From: Geitlerinema sp. BBD 1991-9
Lineage (GTDB): Bacteria > Cyanobacteriota > Cyanobacteriia > Cyanobacteriales > Geitlerinemataceae
Assembly: GCA_001657325.1 (NCBI GenBank)
Contig: LWRO01000008.1
Span: 62,001-126,000 of the forward strand
Reading direction: 5' to 3'
Length of the DNA: 64,000 nucleotides
A model generated the notes under the pieces. That model had not been told where the DNA came from and ran no database searches. It was given only the letters and a program-made list of their open reading frames with translations. The translations under genes and the position numbers were made by a program. This document shows positions 48,493 to 56,563 of the stretch, one piece after another; the stretch's first letter is position 1; every line of letters begins with the position of its first letter.

Positions 48493-48921
48493 ATGGCTAA
48501 AATCGCATTCTACGAAAAACCGGGTTGTCTCAATAATGGAAAGCAAAAAAGTCTGTTACAAGCAGCGGGACATGAGGTTTTGGCGTACAACCTTTTGACG
48601 GAGCCTTGGACTATCGATCGATTGCGTCCGTTTTTTAGAGCGTTACCCGTCGCCGATTGGTTTAATCGAACGGCGGTTCGCGTTCGATCGGGTGAAATTG
48701 TTCCCGAATCTTTCGATGCAGAAACGGCGTTAGCTGTCCTCGCCTCCGATCCGCTGTTGATTCGCCGTCCGCTGATGCAAATTGGCGATCGCTATTTCGT
48801 CGGTTTTGATTTGGAGTCGATCGAGCAGTGTGCCAGCCTCGAACCCGTTGACTTCAACAAAACTTTTGGAGAAACAGATCGATCGAAAATCGATCTAGAA
48901 ACTTGTCCGAATCAGGACTGA
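48493..48921 (+). CDS. ArsC/Spx-family nitrogenase-associated protein (NifO-like)
   Basis: 142 residues from ATG 48493, where the thioredoxin-like fold begins (MAKIAFYEKPGCLNNGKQKS). An ATG overlapping the modBC stop at 48430 would add 21 residues with a repeated FSLNRFSLNRFS and fits translational coupling, so both starts are possible. LRPFFRALPVADWFNRTAVRV and LLIRRPLMQIGDRYFVGFD are typical. These proteins are encoded in nif clusters near mod genes; NifO in Azotobacter has been linked to the allocation of molybdenum between nitrogenase and nitrate reductase. Confidence 0.85.
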   Translation: MAKIAFYEKPGCLNNGKQKSLLQAAGHEVLAYNLLTEPWTIDRLRPFFRALPVADWFNRTAVRVRSGEIVPESFDAETALAVLASDPLLIRRPLMQIGDRYFVGFDLESIEQCASLEPVDFNKTFGETDRSKIDLETCPNQD

Positions 48922-49037
48922 GTCGAAGATCGATCGACATTTTCTCGAGATGGAAGCTAGATCGAGATAATCCAAAAAGCCAGATCGATTAAACTTAAAC
49001 GATCTTAGCTTAAATCAAAAAAAATAAATCTCTAAAA

Positions 49038-49075
49038 TTTCAAGATATTTTTGCTGTTTTGAAAATATCTTGAAA
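49038..49075. terminator. Long A/T-rich stem-loop after the mod genes
   Basis: TTTCAAGATATTTT and AAAATATCTTGAAA form a perfect 14-bp stem with a 10-base loop. A TATTTTTTTAAT run lies about 15 bases beyond. It could end the mod transcript, or act in the leader of the CBS-CP12 gene. The remainder of 48922-49441 is A/T-rich spacer with no gene seen. Confidence 0.5.
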
Positions 49076-49441
49076 TGTCTCTTTGTCTATTTTTTTAATA
49101 AAGCATATGCTAAAATAATTATAAAATCAGCCTTGAAAACAAAAAACAAGAGCTATTATTTTATCGATATGCAATTTTCAAAAAGACCGAGAACTTGTGC
49201 GTCATGACAATCCCTTGTGATTGCCTTTAAGTTTTAAAGATCGATCGCGTTGAGTGAACCATAAAATCCAAGACAAACGATCCTCAAACGACCTGAATTT
49301 TCGGATTTCATATTTCGCTCGAATTTAAAGTCTCAAAACTCTAACGATCGATCTTTCCCGCTCGCCAAAAAACTCGGTTTTGGAGAAATCTCCAAGTTGT
49401 CTTTCATTGATTCTACTTCCGTAAAGAAAGTTGAGTTTGCT

Positions 49442-50065
49442 ATGTTAAAAGCATCTGACATTATGTCCCACGACGTAGCTACAATTCGCGGTTCTGCGAC
49501 TGTAGCTGAAGCCGTCAAGCTGATGAAGCTAAAAAATCTGCGGACGTTAATCGTCGATATCCGCAGCGAACTCGATGCCTACGGTATCGTGACGCTGTCC
49601 GATGTCGTTTACCAAGTCGTCGCCTACGGGAAAGATCCCGAGCAAATGCGCGTCTACGAAATCATGACCAAGCCGTGCATTGTCATCAATCCCGACTTGG
49701 GCGTTGAATACGTGGCGCGGTTGTTTGCGAATACTGGAATTCGCATCGCTCCTGTCATTCGCGGCGAGTTGCTAGGCATTGTTTCGGAAGCCGATATCGT
49801 CTATAAAGGTGATTTTTTAGAAAATCCCAAACTCCCACTTCTCCAACGAGAACTCGCTCGAACAATCGAGAACGCAAAAGCCATTTGTGAGGCAAAAGGA
49901 GCTGACTCGAAAGAGTGTATCGATGCGTGGGCGTTGGTTGAAGAGATTGAAGCTGAAGCCATTTATCAAGAAGGTGCCGATTCACCGGAAACAACTGCAT
50001 TTCAAGCATATTGTCTCGAACACCCCGAAATTCTCCAGGTTCGCCATAAAGCACTCGTTGAATAA
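49442..50065 (+). CDS. CBS-domain protein fused to a CP12-like C-terminus
   Basis: 207 residues from ATG 49442, where the first CBS motif begins (LKASDIMSHDVATIRGSATVAEAVKLM). The second CBS is at ~75-130 (VYEIMTKPCIVINPDLGVEYVARLF, VIRGELLGIVSEADIV). The last ~70 residues are CP12-like: ENAKAICEAKGADSKECIDAW has the first cysteine pair, AWALVEEIEAE is the core, and FQAYCLEHPEILQVRH has only one cysteine of the second pair. CP12 binds GAPDH and PRK to switch off the Calvin cycle; CBS domains sense adenylates. Its place inside a nif island suggests it tunes carbon metabolism during N2 fixation. Confidence 0.87.
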   Translation: MLKASDIMSHDVATIRGSATVAEAVKLMKLKNLRTLIVDIRSELDAYGIVTLSDVVYQVVAYGKDPEQMRVYEIMTKPCIVINPDLGVEYVARLFANTGIRIAPVIRGELLGIVSEADIVYKGDFLENPKLPLLQRELARTIENAKAICEAKGADSKECIDAWALVEEIEAEAIYQEGADSPETTAFQAYCLEHPEILQVRHKALVE

Positions 50066-50099
50066 CCGCTTGGCTTAACTCAACGTTGTAAGTTTTCAG

Positions 50100-50135
50100 A
50101 GAGGCGTTGTTGACGGCGTTGTTGACAACGCCTCT
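50100..50135 (+). terminator. Stem-loop after the CBS-CP12 gene
   Basis: AGAGGCGTTGT (50100-50110) and ACAACGCCTCT (50125-50135) pair perfectly, 35 bases after the stop. No T-run follows. Confidence 0.5.
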
Positions 50136-50183
50136 ACAGACCTCTCAGTCCATCGAATATCTGATGGATTTTACAGATTGGAT

Positions 50184-50286
50184 GGGTGCATCTCAACTTT
50201 TGAGATCGGAAACCCCACCCATCTTCCCCTGACTCAGGGGAGGTGCCGAAGGCGGAGGGGTCTTTCTACGAAATTGAGATGCACCC
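50184..50286. mobile_element. Family A MITE, copy 1
   Basis: 103 bp bounded by perfect 12-bp inverted repeats GGGTGCATCTCA and TGAGATGCACCC. An 8-bp direct repeat GATTGGAT flanks it (50176-50183 and 50287-50294). The interior holds ACCCCACCCATCTTCCCC and GGGGAGGTGCCGAAGGCGG, which can also pair. It has no coding capacity and would need a transposase in trans. Confidence 0.85.
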
Positions 50287-50334
50287 GATTGGATGCCTGT
50301 ACCCTAAAATTTCCCGCGAGATAAATCCAGAACG

Positions 50335-51192
50335 ATGACATTTTGGCTCACCGACTCCGATATCGAACAACTCATTCGAGAAGACATTCCCTATTTCGAT
50401 TTAACCACCACGGGTTTGGGAATTTCTAAAATTCCAGGACGCATCGAATTTTCGACTCGTCATCCCACAGTGGTTTGTGGGGTTGAAGAAGCGGTACGTA
50501 TCCTCGATCGATTCGGTGCTTCGATCGAGCACCAAGTCACCAGCGGAACCGAACTTCCTGAAAATACAACCATTCTAAGCGCCAACGGATCGGCGGGAGC
50601 GCTTCATCAAGCTTGGCGGGTGGCACTCAACCTCATGGAACACGCCTCGGGAATTGCCACACGCACGCGATCGCTCGTAGACATCGTTCGTTCCGTCAAC
50701 CCCAAAGCTTGCGTCGTCACGACTCGCAAAGTTTTTCCGGGAACCAAAGCAATTTCAGTTAAAGCCGTTTTAGCCGGTGGCGCACAACCACATCGTTTGG
50801 GTTTGTCGGAAACGGTTTTAGTGTTCGATCGTCACCTGGCATTTCTCGGTGGCGTAGAAGGCTTCATTAAATTGTCAGAACAGCTTCGAGAACGGTTTCC
50901 TGAAAAAGCCATCGGCGTAGAAGTCCACAACGAAGCCGATGCTTTCAAAATTGCGAAAGCAGATATCGATTTTCTGCAATTCGATAAATTTCCTCCCGAG
51001 GTTTTGACACGTATTGTCAAAGTTCTTCAAGTTCGCTTTCCTCATTTAAAGCTGGCTGCTGCTGGTGGAATTCATCGCGACAATATCGAAGTGTATGCCG
51101 CAACTGGCGTTCGTTCTCTCGTTACGAGCTGGCCCTATTTCGGCAAGCCGGCTGATATTGGCGTGCAGCTATTTCCTCGATCTCCAGAGTAA
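50335..51192 (+). CDS. modD: ModD protein (quinolinate phosphoribosyltransferase-like)
   Basis: 285 residues. It has the fold of nicotinate-nucleotide pyrophosphorylase: DSDIEQLIREDIPYFDLTTTGLGI, GVEEAVRILDRFG, NLMEHASGIATRTRSLVD, TTRKVFPGTKAISVKAVLAGGAQPHR in separate pieces, and AAGGIHRDNIEVYAATGV. ModD is found with molybdate transport genes and is named for that; its reaction is not established. Its position between modBC and cnfR agrees. Confidence 0.88.
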   Translation: MTFWLTDSDIEQLIREDIPYFDLTTTGLGISKIPGRIEFSTRHPTVVCGVEEAVRILDRFGASIEHQVTSGTELPENTTILSANGSAGALHQAWRVALNLMEHASGIATRTRSLVDIVRSVNPKACVVTTRKVFPGTKAISVKAVLAGGAQPHRLGLSETVLVFDRHLAFLGGVEGFIKLSEQLRERFPEKAIGVEVHNEADAFKIAKADIDFLQFDKFPPEVLTRIVKVLQVRFPHLKLAAAGGIHRDNIEVYAATGVRSLVTSWPYFGKPADIGVQLFPRSPE

Positions 51193-51555
51193 GAATCAGA
51201 TGGTCGGTTAAGCGTCGATCGAACTAGAGTAAAGTCTTTCCAGGTAAAGCTTATAGCGCTTCTAGCTCGGCCGATCGAACCCCAAAAAATACACCTAACA
51301 ATTCTATTGTAGACGCTCTAGAGTTTGTTGGGGAGGTTTGACATGAGAGTCGAATTTAACGATAAAAAATATCAATAGCATTTTTTTTGATATTAATAAT
51401 ACGAGATTTTCGACCGTGTGCAACAAAATTAGGAATCAAAAAAATGTTTTCTGTGAACTTTTTTTAAAAGAAGATTAAGTGTAGATTAATAACTAGAAGA
51501 TAGCGAATTTCAAATCTGAAACTAATTTCAAAATCGAACGCTGACTTATTATTCA
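51193..51555. promoter_or_regulatory. A/T-rich upstream region of cnfR
   Basis: Contains the inverted repeat AATATCAA (51368-51375) and TTGATATT (51387-51394), and T/A tracts to 51475. No perfect GTA-N8-TAC NtcA site was found by eye. No gene is seen. It probably carries the cnfR promoter. Confidence 0.4.
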
Positions 51556-53142
51556 ATGTCTTATATTCTTTCAGATCGATGTCTTTGGTGTGCAACCTGT
51601 CTACCCTACTGTCCGAATAACGCCATTGAGATTGAAAATGGACAAGTTTGGATCGATCCCGAACGCTGCGATAACTGTCAAGGCACAACGCCTCAATGTG
51701 TTATTCACTGTCCAGTGAACAGTCCTATCCCCGATCGAACGAAAAAAGGCCGCAACAAAGCTATTCCCTATACGAGTGAAATTTCAGATCTATTTCAAGG
51801 TAAAAGCATCATGTCTTTTGCCTCATCACTTGTCGTCTGGGAAGGGTGCAACATCCTCGCACAACGATCGTCTTTACCTTGGCAACTCACGGAAGACGGC
51901 GAACGAACCTACAAACGTTCCGTTAGTCGAGATCGAGGAAAACTCGAGTTTTATTTAACCGACGATCCGGGAATTACACCCGATGCCAATCGCCGATTAT
52001 TTCCCGGCTTGCAAGCGTTAGAGTCGATCGACCTGCGTTCGGCTTGTCTGCACCTCCTCTACGCCACCTGTGCCGCAACCCTCGATCGACCTTGGGAAAA
52101 CTCATTTACCCTCAGCGATCGCCAAATTGAAATGAGTTTAGGACTCGACAAACGACGCGATTTAAGTCGTGCCGAAAAACTCGCTCTGATCAAAGAACTC
52201 GCAAGACAACCGAGCCGCCTTGAAGTTGAAATCGACTGGCCCGCACAAGGTAAAATTCCGGCGTTTTCTGTGGCCCGTCATTCCCTATGGGAATTAGAGG
52301 AAACGCAGCACTACTTTCAAGAAGACGAGACAGGAACTCAACATCTCATCGGTCTGACATTTACCGTTCGTGCTGGGCGCTGGAGTTCGTTTTTTTTAAA
52401 CCGAGAACAAGCTCGTCGGCAACAAGCGTTTTATCAATGTGGGAGTTTACCACAGCCGTTACTCGCGTTTGTCACCAGTCAGTGGCATCGTCACGAAGGC
52501 GCTGTGAGAATTGCACTGTGGTTGCTGTTTAAAACGCGATTGGGAAAACGACAGCGATTAACCGTTCAAACGTTAATGAAAGTCGCCTATGGAATCGATC
52601 GATTGCAGAACGCTAATCGCGATTCTGGCGATCGTAAGCGGTTAATTCGGACATTTGAAAACGACTTATCGGCCTTGGTTGATTGTGGCTTTCAACTCAG
52701 CTTCGATCCGGTTTCATATCCTCTCGAAATTCAACCCTTTTGGGCGCGAGCAAGTGATTTACCTGACGATGCAGAAGCCGCGTTAGAGTTTTGGACGAAC
52801 GATGGAAGCGGAAATCACAGCATTACCGACAGCGCACCACGTGGAAAGTGGAATCGTTTAAAGAACGCCTGTTTTTCTTCAGTCAAATTACCGCCGGCTT
52901 GGGTGCCGTCTTCTCGAACAAAACAAAAATTGACAGATACAGAAACTGTCGATCGATCGAAAGACGAACTTTCCGGACAACAAATCGCTCAGGCACGGCG
53001 TTTACAAGGGTTTAGTCAACGGCAACTCGCGGCAAAAGTAGGAAAAAGCCAAAGTTGGGTGCGCGATATTGAAAACGGACGGTTGAGAATTAAACCCGAA
53101 GACCGTCAATTGTTGTGCGAAATATTGCAAATTGACACTTGA
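51556..53142 (+). CDS. cnfR: Nif transcriptional activator CnfR (PatB family)
   Basis: 528 residues. The N-terminus carries two ferredoxin-like cluster motifs: CLWCATCLPYCPNNAI and CDNCQGTTPQCVIHCP. A long middle region follows with FFLNREQARRQQAFYQCGSL. The C-terminal ~60 residues are a Cro/C1-type helix-turn-helix (GQQIAQARRLQGFSQRQLAAKVGKS, split here as QLAAKVGKSQSWVRDIENG). In Leptolyngbya boryana CnfR activates nif genes at low oxygen, with the clusters as probable oxygen sensors; PatB is the heterocyst homologue. It closes the island and likely switches the entire nifB-led operon. Confidence 0.93.
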   Translation: MSYILSDRCLWCATCLPYCPNNAIEIENGQVWIDPERCDNCQGTTPQCVIHCPVNSPIPDRTKKGRNKAIPYTSEISDLFQGKSIMSFASSLVVWEGCNILAQRSSLPWQLTEDGERTYKRSVSRDRGKLEFYLTDDPGITPDANRRLFPGLQALESIDLRSACLHLLYATCAATLDRPWENSFTLSDRQIEMSLGLDKRRDLSRAEKLALIKELARQPSRLEVEIDWPAQGKIPAFSVARHSLWELEETQHYFQEDETGTQHLIGLTFTVRAGRWSSFFLNREQARRQQAFYQCGSLPQPLLAFVTSQWHRHEGAVRIALWLLFKTRLGKRQRLTVQTLMKVAYGIDRLQNANRDSGDRKRLIRTFENDLSALVDCGFQLSFDPVSYPLEIQPFWARASDLPDDAEAALEFWTNDGSGNHSITDSAPRGKWNRLKNACFSSVKLPPAWVPSSRTKQKLTDTETVDRSKDELSGQQIAQARRLQGFSQRQLAAKVGKSQSWVRDIENGRLRIKPEDRQLLCEILQIDT

Positions 53143-53323
53143 AAAACATTTTTGTTATAATTTTTTTGAGGCGATCTTCAACAATTCCGTAAAGTTTTTG
53201 AAGATCGAGACTTTGCAGCGAGAGACATAAAAGATTTTTTAAAAGCTTAGATTTGTATTAAATTTTGATTGAAATTTTAGAATTTTGATATCAAAGCCAT
53301 CAATATTAAATTTCATTTCAACA

Positions 53324-53424
53324 GAGAGCATCTCACTTTTGCACTCGCAACCCCACCCATCCTTCCCTGGCTAAGGAGAGGTGCCGAAGGCGGAGGGGGC
53401 GTTCTACGAAATTGAGATGCACCC
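53324..53424. mobile_element. Family A MITE, copy 2
   Basis: 101 bp with left end GAGAGCATCTCA (three mismatches near the tip) and perfect right end TGAGATGCACCC. The 8-bp target duplication TTTCAACA is intact on both sides (53316-53323 and 53425-53432). Interior closely matches copy 1, including GAGGTGCCGAAGGCGGAGGGG. Confidence 0.85.
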
Positions 53425-53432
53425 TTTCAACA

Positions 53433-53832
53433 CCACTTATCACACTTTTATTCTTTCCTCGATCTCAGTTTAATTGACCCAATCGGCGGTACGATCGAAG
53501 ACTGCTGTGTGCTGTTCTTAAAAGTGAATTGTATGGAGACGGTTTCGTTTGGCAGTAGATTGATAGAATATCGAAATTGGCTTGAAAATCGTCACGTGCA
53601 ATCGATCCCCCAAAAGTGAGTTTGGTGATTGGGAAGTATCGATCGAGTTCGGCGTGACATTCGGGGCTGATGCGAAGTCGAGGGGTTTTAATTTGACGGT
53701 CTCGTATCAATTGACCTTTGAAAGCTCTAGCGAACGCTCGTTCGCGAAGCATTTCTGCAAAAGAAACATCGACATCGATCGATTCGATTCACCGATCCCC
53801 TAAAATAAACAAAATGTCATCTCCGCCGTGCG
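53433..53832. other. Spacer between MITE copy 2 and the methyltransferase gene
   Basis: A 95-codon frame on the minus strand (53465-53752) has no recognisable family and begins inside the common GCTTCGCGAACG repeat, so I do not call it. The rest is spacer. Confidence 0.4.
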
Positions 53833-55995
53833 ATGACCGAAACGTTACCCGACTACCTTCACCAACTCCTTCCCCCCGCCCTCGATGCGGGAATCCTAAC
53901 TGCGCCTCCCCGCAGCCTCGACGAACTTCTCACCCAACTTCCCCACGATCGAATCGCCGATTGCTGCATCCAAAGCGATTTCGGAAAAAAACTTCCCGCC
54001 GCCCTCTACGTTCACCGCCAAACCCTTCCCGTTCTCGCACTTCCCCTGCAACTCTACGAAGCTTGCGCCCGCGCCCTCGTCGGTGATATCAACGGTGCGA
54101 CGCTGGTCAAATTTTCCCTCGAATATCCCAAACTATCTTATCTGTCGTATCCCGAATTCGACAGCGAACCCCATCCCGTTCTCCACAGCAGCATCCAAGT
54201 CAACCTATATCACCAGACGATCGATCGACGCACGTACCAGATCGCCGAAAATCCGCCCGTTCTCCACCGCAAAGAAACCTTTGTCACCCCCGACTATCCC
54301 GGTTACGACGATTTCGTTCGCCTCACGCAACAGGAAGAACGCCTCGGACTTCTCGACAACCGCCGCCACATCGGAACGCTCTCGGGATGGGAAAACTGCT
54401 TGCTCGATGCAGGTGTCGAAATTCAGAATTACACCGTCGTTCGTCGCCACGATCGTCACGGAACCCCCGTCAAACCGAAAATCGAACGCCATCGCGCCGC
54501 GATCGTCCGTCACGATTTATCTCGTCCGATGAAACTGGCGTTAGAAGCGGGTTTCCTAAAACCCGAAACGACGTTTTTCGACTACGGTTGTGGTTACGGT
54601 GGTGATGTCGATCGAATGGCCCAACAAAATTTTATCAGCCACGGTTGGGACCCGTATTACGCCCCAAACAACCCGTTACACAGTGCTGATGTCGTCAATT
54701 TGGGCTACGTCATTAACGTTATCGAAGATCCCGCAGAACGGCGAGACGCACTGTTGAAAGCATGGGAACTGACACACGAGGTTTTAGTGGTTTCAGCGCA
54801 AGTGCTGGTTCGAGATCGAAATCGAGATAACGGACAACTGGCTTATGGCGACGGAATTGTTACCCGACGACGCACATTTCAAAAATATTACGAACAAGAA
54901 GAATTAAAGGTTTATATCGAAAGTGTGTTAGCTGTCGAAGCAATTCCCTTGGGATTGGGCGTTTACGTAGTCTTCCGCGATGAAGAACGCGCGCAGATGT
55001 TTCGCATTTCCCGATGGCGATCGAACGCGGCAACACCTAGGATTCGGGTTTCGGTTCAGAGGTTTGAGGAACACCGAGAAATTCTCGAACCGCTCATACA
55101 GTTTTTCAGCGATCGCGGACGACTTCCCAAAGGTGAAGAATTGGCAGACTGTGGAAAAATCCTCGAAACGTTTGGCACTTTTCGTCGTGCATTTCGCTCG
55201 ATTTTACAGGCAACCGACGAATCCGAATGGTATGAAATTGCCGAACGTCGCCGTCAGGAATTGTTAATTTATCTAGCATTGATGAAGTTCGGACGAGTTC
55301 CCGGTTTCGGACAGCTCGAAGAAACCCTGCAATACGATATTCGAGCGTTTTTCGGCACGTATAAACATGCTTTAGCCGCTGCGGATTTAATGTTGTTTGC
55401 AGTGGGAGATTTGGAGCGCTTGTCGAAGCTATGCAATCTCAGTGAAATCGGACAACGATCGCGTCGAGGTTTAATCGTGCACATCAGTGCGTTCGAGACA
55501 CTCGATCCCCTCTTACGGATTTATGAAGGGTGCGCCAGCCGAAATTTCGGCAGAATGGAAGATACGACGTTGATCCAATTTCACACGCAACACCCGAAAA
55601 TTTCGTACTTGTTTTGTCCTGATTTTGATAGCGATCCGCATCCAGCAATTCGTAAAATCGTACAAGTCAATTTGCAAGATGCAAGGGTGAGTTATTACGA
55701 CTATCGATCGTCTAAAAATCCAATTATTTTGCACAAAAAAGAAGAGTTCGTATCGCCAGAGTATCCATTGTTCGATCGATTCGCAAGACTGACCGAACAG
55801 GAAGAAAAATGGGGGCTGCTCGACAACCTAGAAACGATTCGACGCCGTCAAGATTGGTTGAAGTGTTTGGAAGGTCGCTGCGCCCACCTGAAAGGTCATC
55901 GCGTGTATTGGCGAAAAGATGCCGATCCGTACCAAATAAAATTGGTTCGTTCGCAACGCCGCCAAAAAGAACGATTGCGTCAACAAGAGCAGTAA
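53833..55995 (+). CDS. DNA phosphorothioation-associated putative methyltransferase
   Basis: 720 residues. A class I methyltransferase domain occupies about 220-415, with the SAM-binding loop FFDYGCGYGGDVDRM. On either side lies the same ~120-residue module: at ~74-195 (KLSYLSYPEFDSEPHP, VLHRKETFVTPDYPGYDDF, EERLGLLDN) and at ~563-682 (KISYLFCPDFDSDPHP, ILHKKEEFVSPEYPLFDRF, EEKWGLLDN). Proteins of this family accompany dnd phosphorothioation systems, but no dnd genes are nearby. Modification target unknown; it may be an orphan defence or anti-restriction gene. Confidence 0.85.
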   Translation: MTETLPDYLHQLLPPALDAGILTAPPRSLDELLTQLPHDRIADCCIQSDFGKKLPAALYVHRQTLPVLALPLQLYEACARALVGDINGATLVKFSLEYPKLSYLSYPEFDSEPHPVLHSSIQVNLYHQTIDRRTYQIAENPPVLHRKETFVTPDYPGYDDFVRLTQQEERLGLLDNRRHIGTLSGWENCLLDAGVEIQNYTVVRRHDRHGTPVKPKIERHRAAIVRHDLSRPMKLALEAGFLKPETTFFDYGCGYGGDVDRMAQQNFISHGWDPYYAPNNPLHSADVVNLGYVINVIEDPAERRDALLKAWELTHEVLVVSAQVLVRDRNRDNGQLAYGDGIVTRRRTFQKYYEQEELKVYIESVLAVEAIPLGLGVYVVFRDEERAQMFRISRWRSNAATPRIRVSVQRFEEHREILEPLIQFFSDRGRLPKGEELADCGKILETFGTFRRAFRSILQATDESEWYEIAERRRQELLIYLALMKFGRVPGFGQLEETLQYDIRAFFGTYKHALAAADLMLFAVGDLERLSKLCNLSEIGQRSRRGLIVHISAFETLDPLLRIYEGCASRNFGRMEDTTLIQFHTQHPKISYLFCPDFDSDPHPAIRKIVQVNLQDARVSYYDYRSSKNPIILHKKEEFVSPEYPLFDRFARLTEQEEKWGLLDNLETIRRRQDWLKCLEGRCAHLKGHRVYWRKDADPYQIKLVRSQRRQKERLRQQEQ

Positions 55996-56563
55996 TTTTA
56001 TAGAATCGAAACGATGAAAACAAGCAAAAAAATGGGGAATTTTGGATTTTTATTTGGGATTTTTACCAAAGTATTTGGCGTGGATTTAACTTGGATGGCT
56101 AACCGGCTTCGATTTAATACCATTTTTAAAAATTCATGCCATAGATGTCTGTAGGGGCGAACGGTGTTCGCCCAAGTTCAGCCGAAGATCTCTAGCAGGA
56201 TTACGAGAAATGATATAAGACGTAAGTTTGATTTTTTAGGCGACATTGTTCGTGGCGAACCTCGAGATCGGTAGGATCGCTCGGATTAGATCGAACGATC
56301 GAGGCGAAATTCAGAAGACATCTGATTGGGGTGCATCTCGCTGTTGTAATCGGAACCCCACCCATCCTCCCCGGGCTAAGGGGAAGTGCCGTTCGCGGTA
56401 GCGGGACGGAGTCCTTAGGCGGAGGGGTTATTCTACGAAATTCAGAAGACATCTGATTGAGAATACTCTTAAGCAATTGAGATGTTTGACCAGCCATTCT
56501 GGGGAAAGGAAAGCGGTATACTATCGATCGACCGATACATCGATCCCCTTTTTTTAAACCGTA
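55996..56563. other. Repeat-rich spacer before the ABC permease
   Basis: Holds a family C palindrome (GGGGCGAACGGTGTTCGCCC, 56154-56173) and a damaged family A MITE (56329-56435). The MITE has a good left end, but its right end is replaced by a 24-bp copy (56436-56459) of the sequence that precedes the element (56305-56328). No gene seen. Confidence 0.6.
56329..56459. mobile_element. Family A MITE, copy 3, right end lost
   Basis: Left end GGGTGCATCTCG and the interior ACCCCACCCATCC and TTCTACGAAATT match the other copies, with an extra GTTCGCGGTAGCGGGACGG insert. Where TGAGATGCACCC should follow CGAAAT, the sequence switches to the left flank (CAGAAGACATCTGATTG). This suggests recombination at the shared CGAAATT. 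Confidence 0.65.

Noticed and set aside
53465-53752. 95-codon minus-strand frame before the methyltransferase gene
   Set aside because: Its start falls within a common GCTTCGCGAACG repeat and the product resembles nothing I know.
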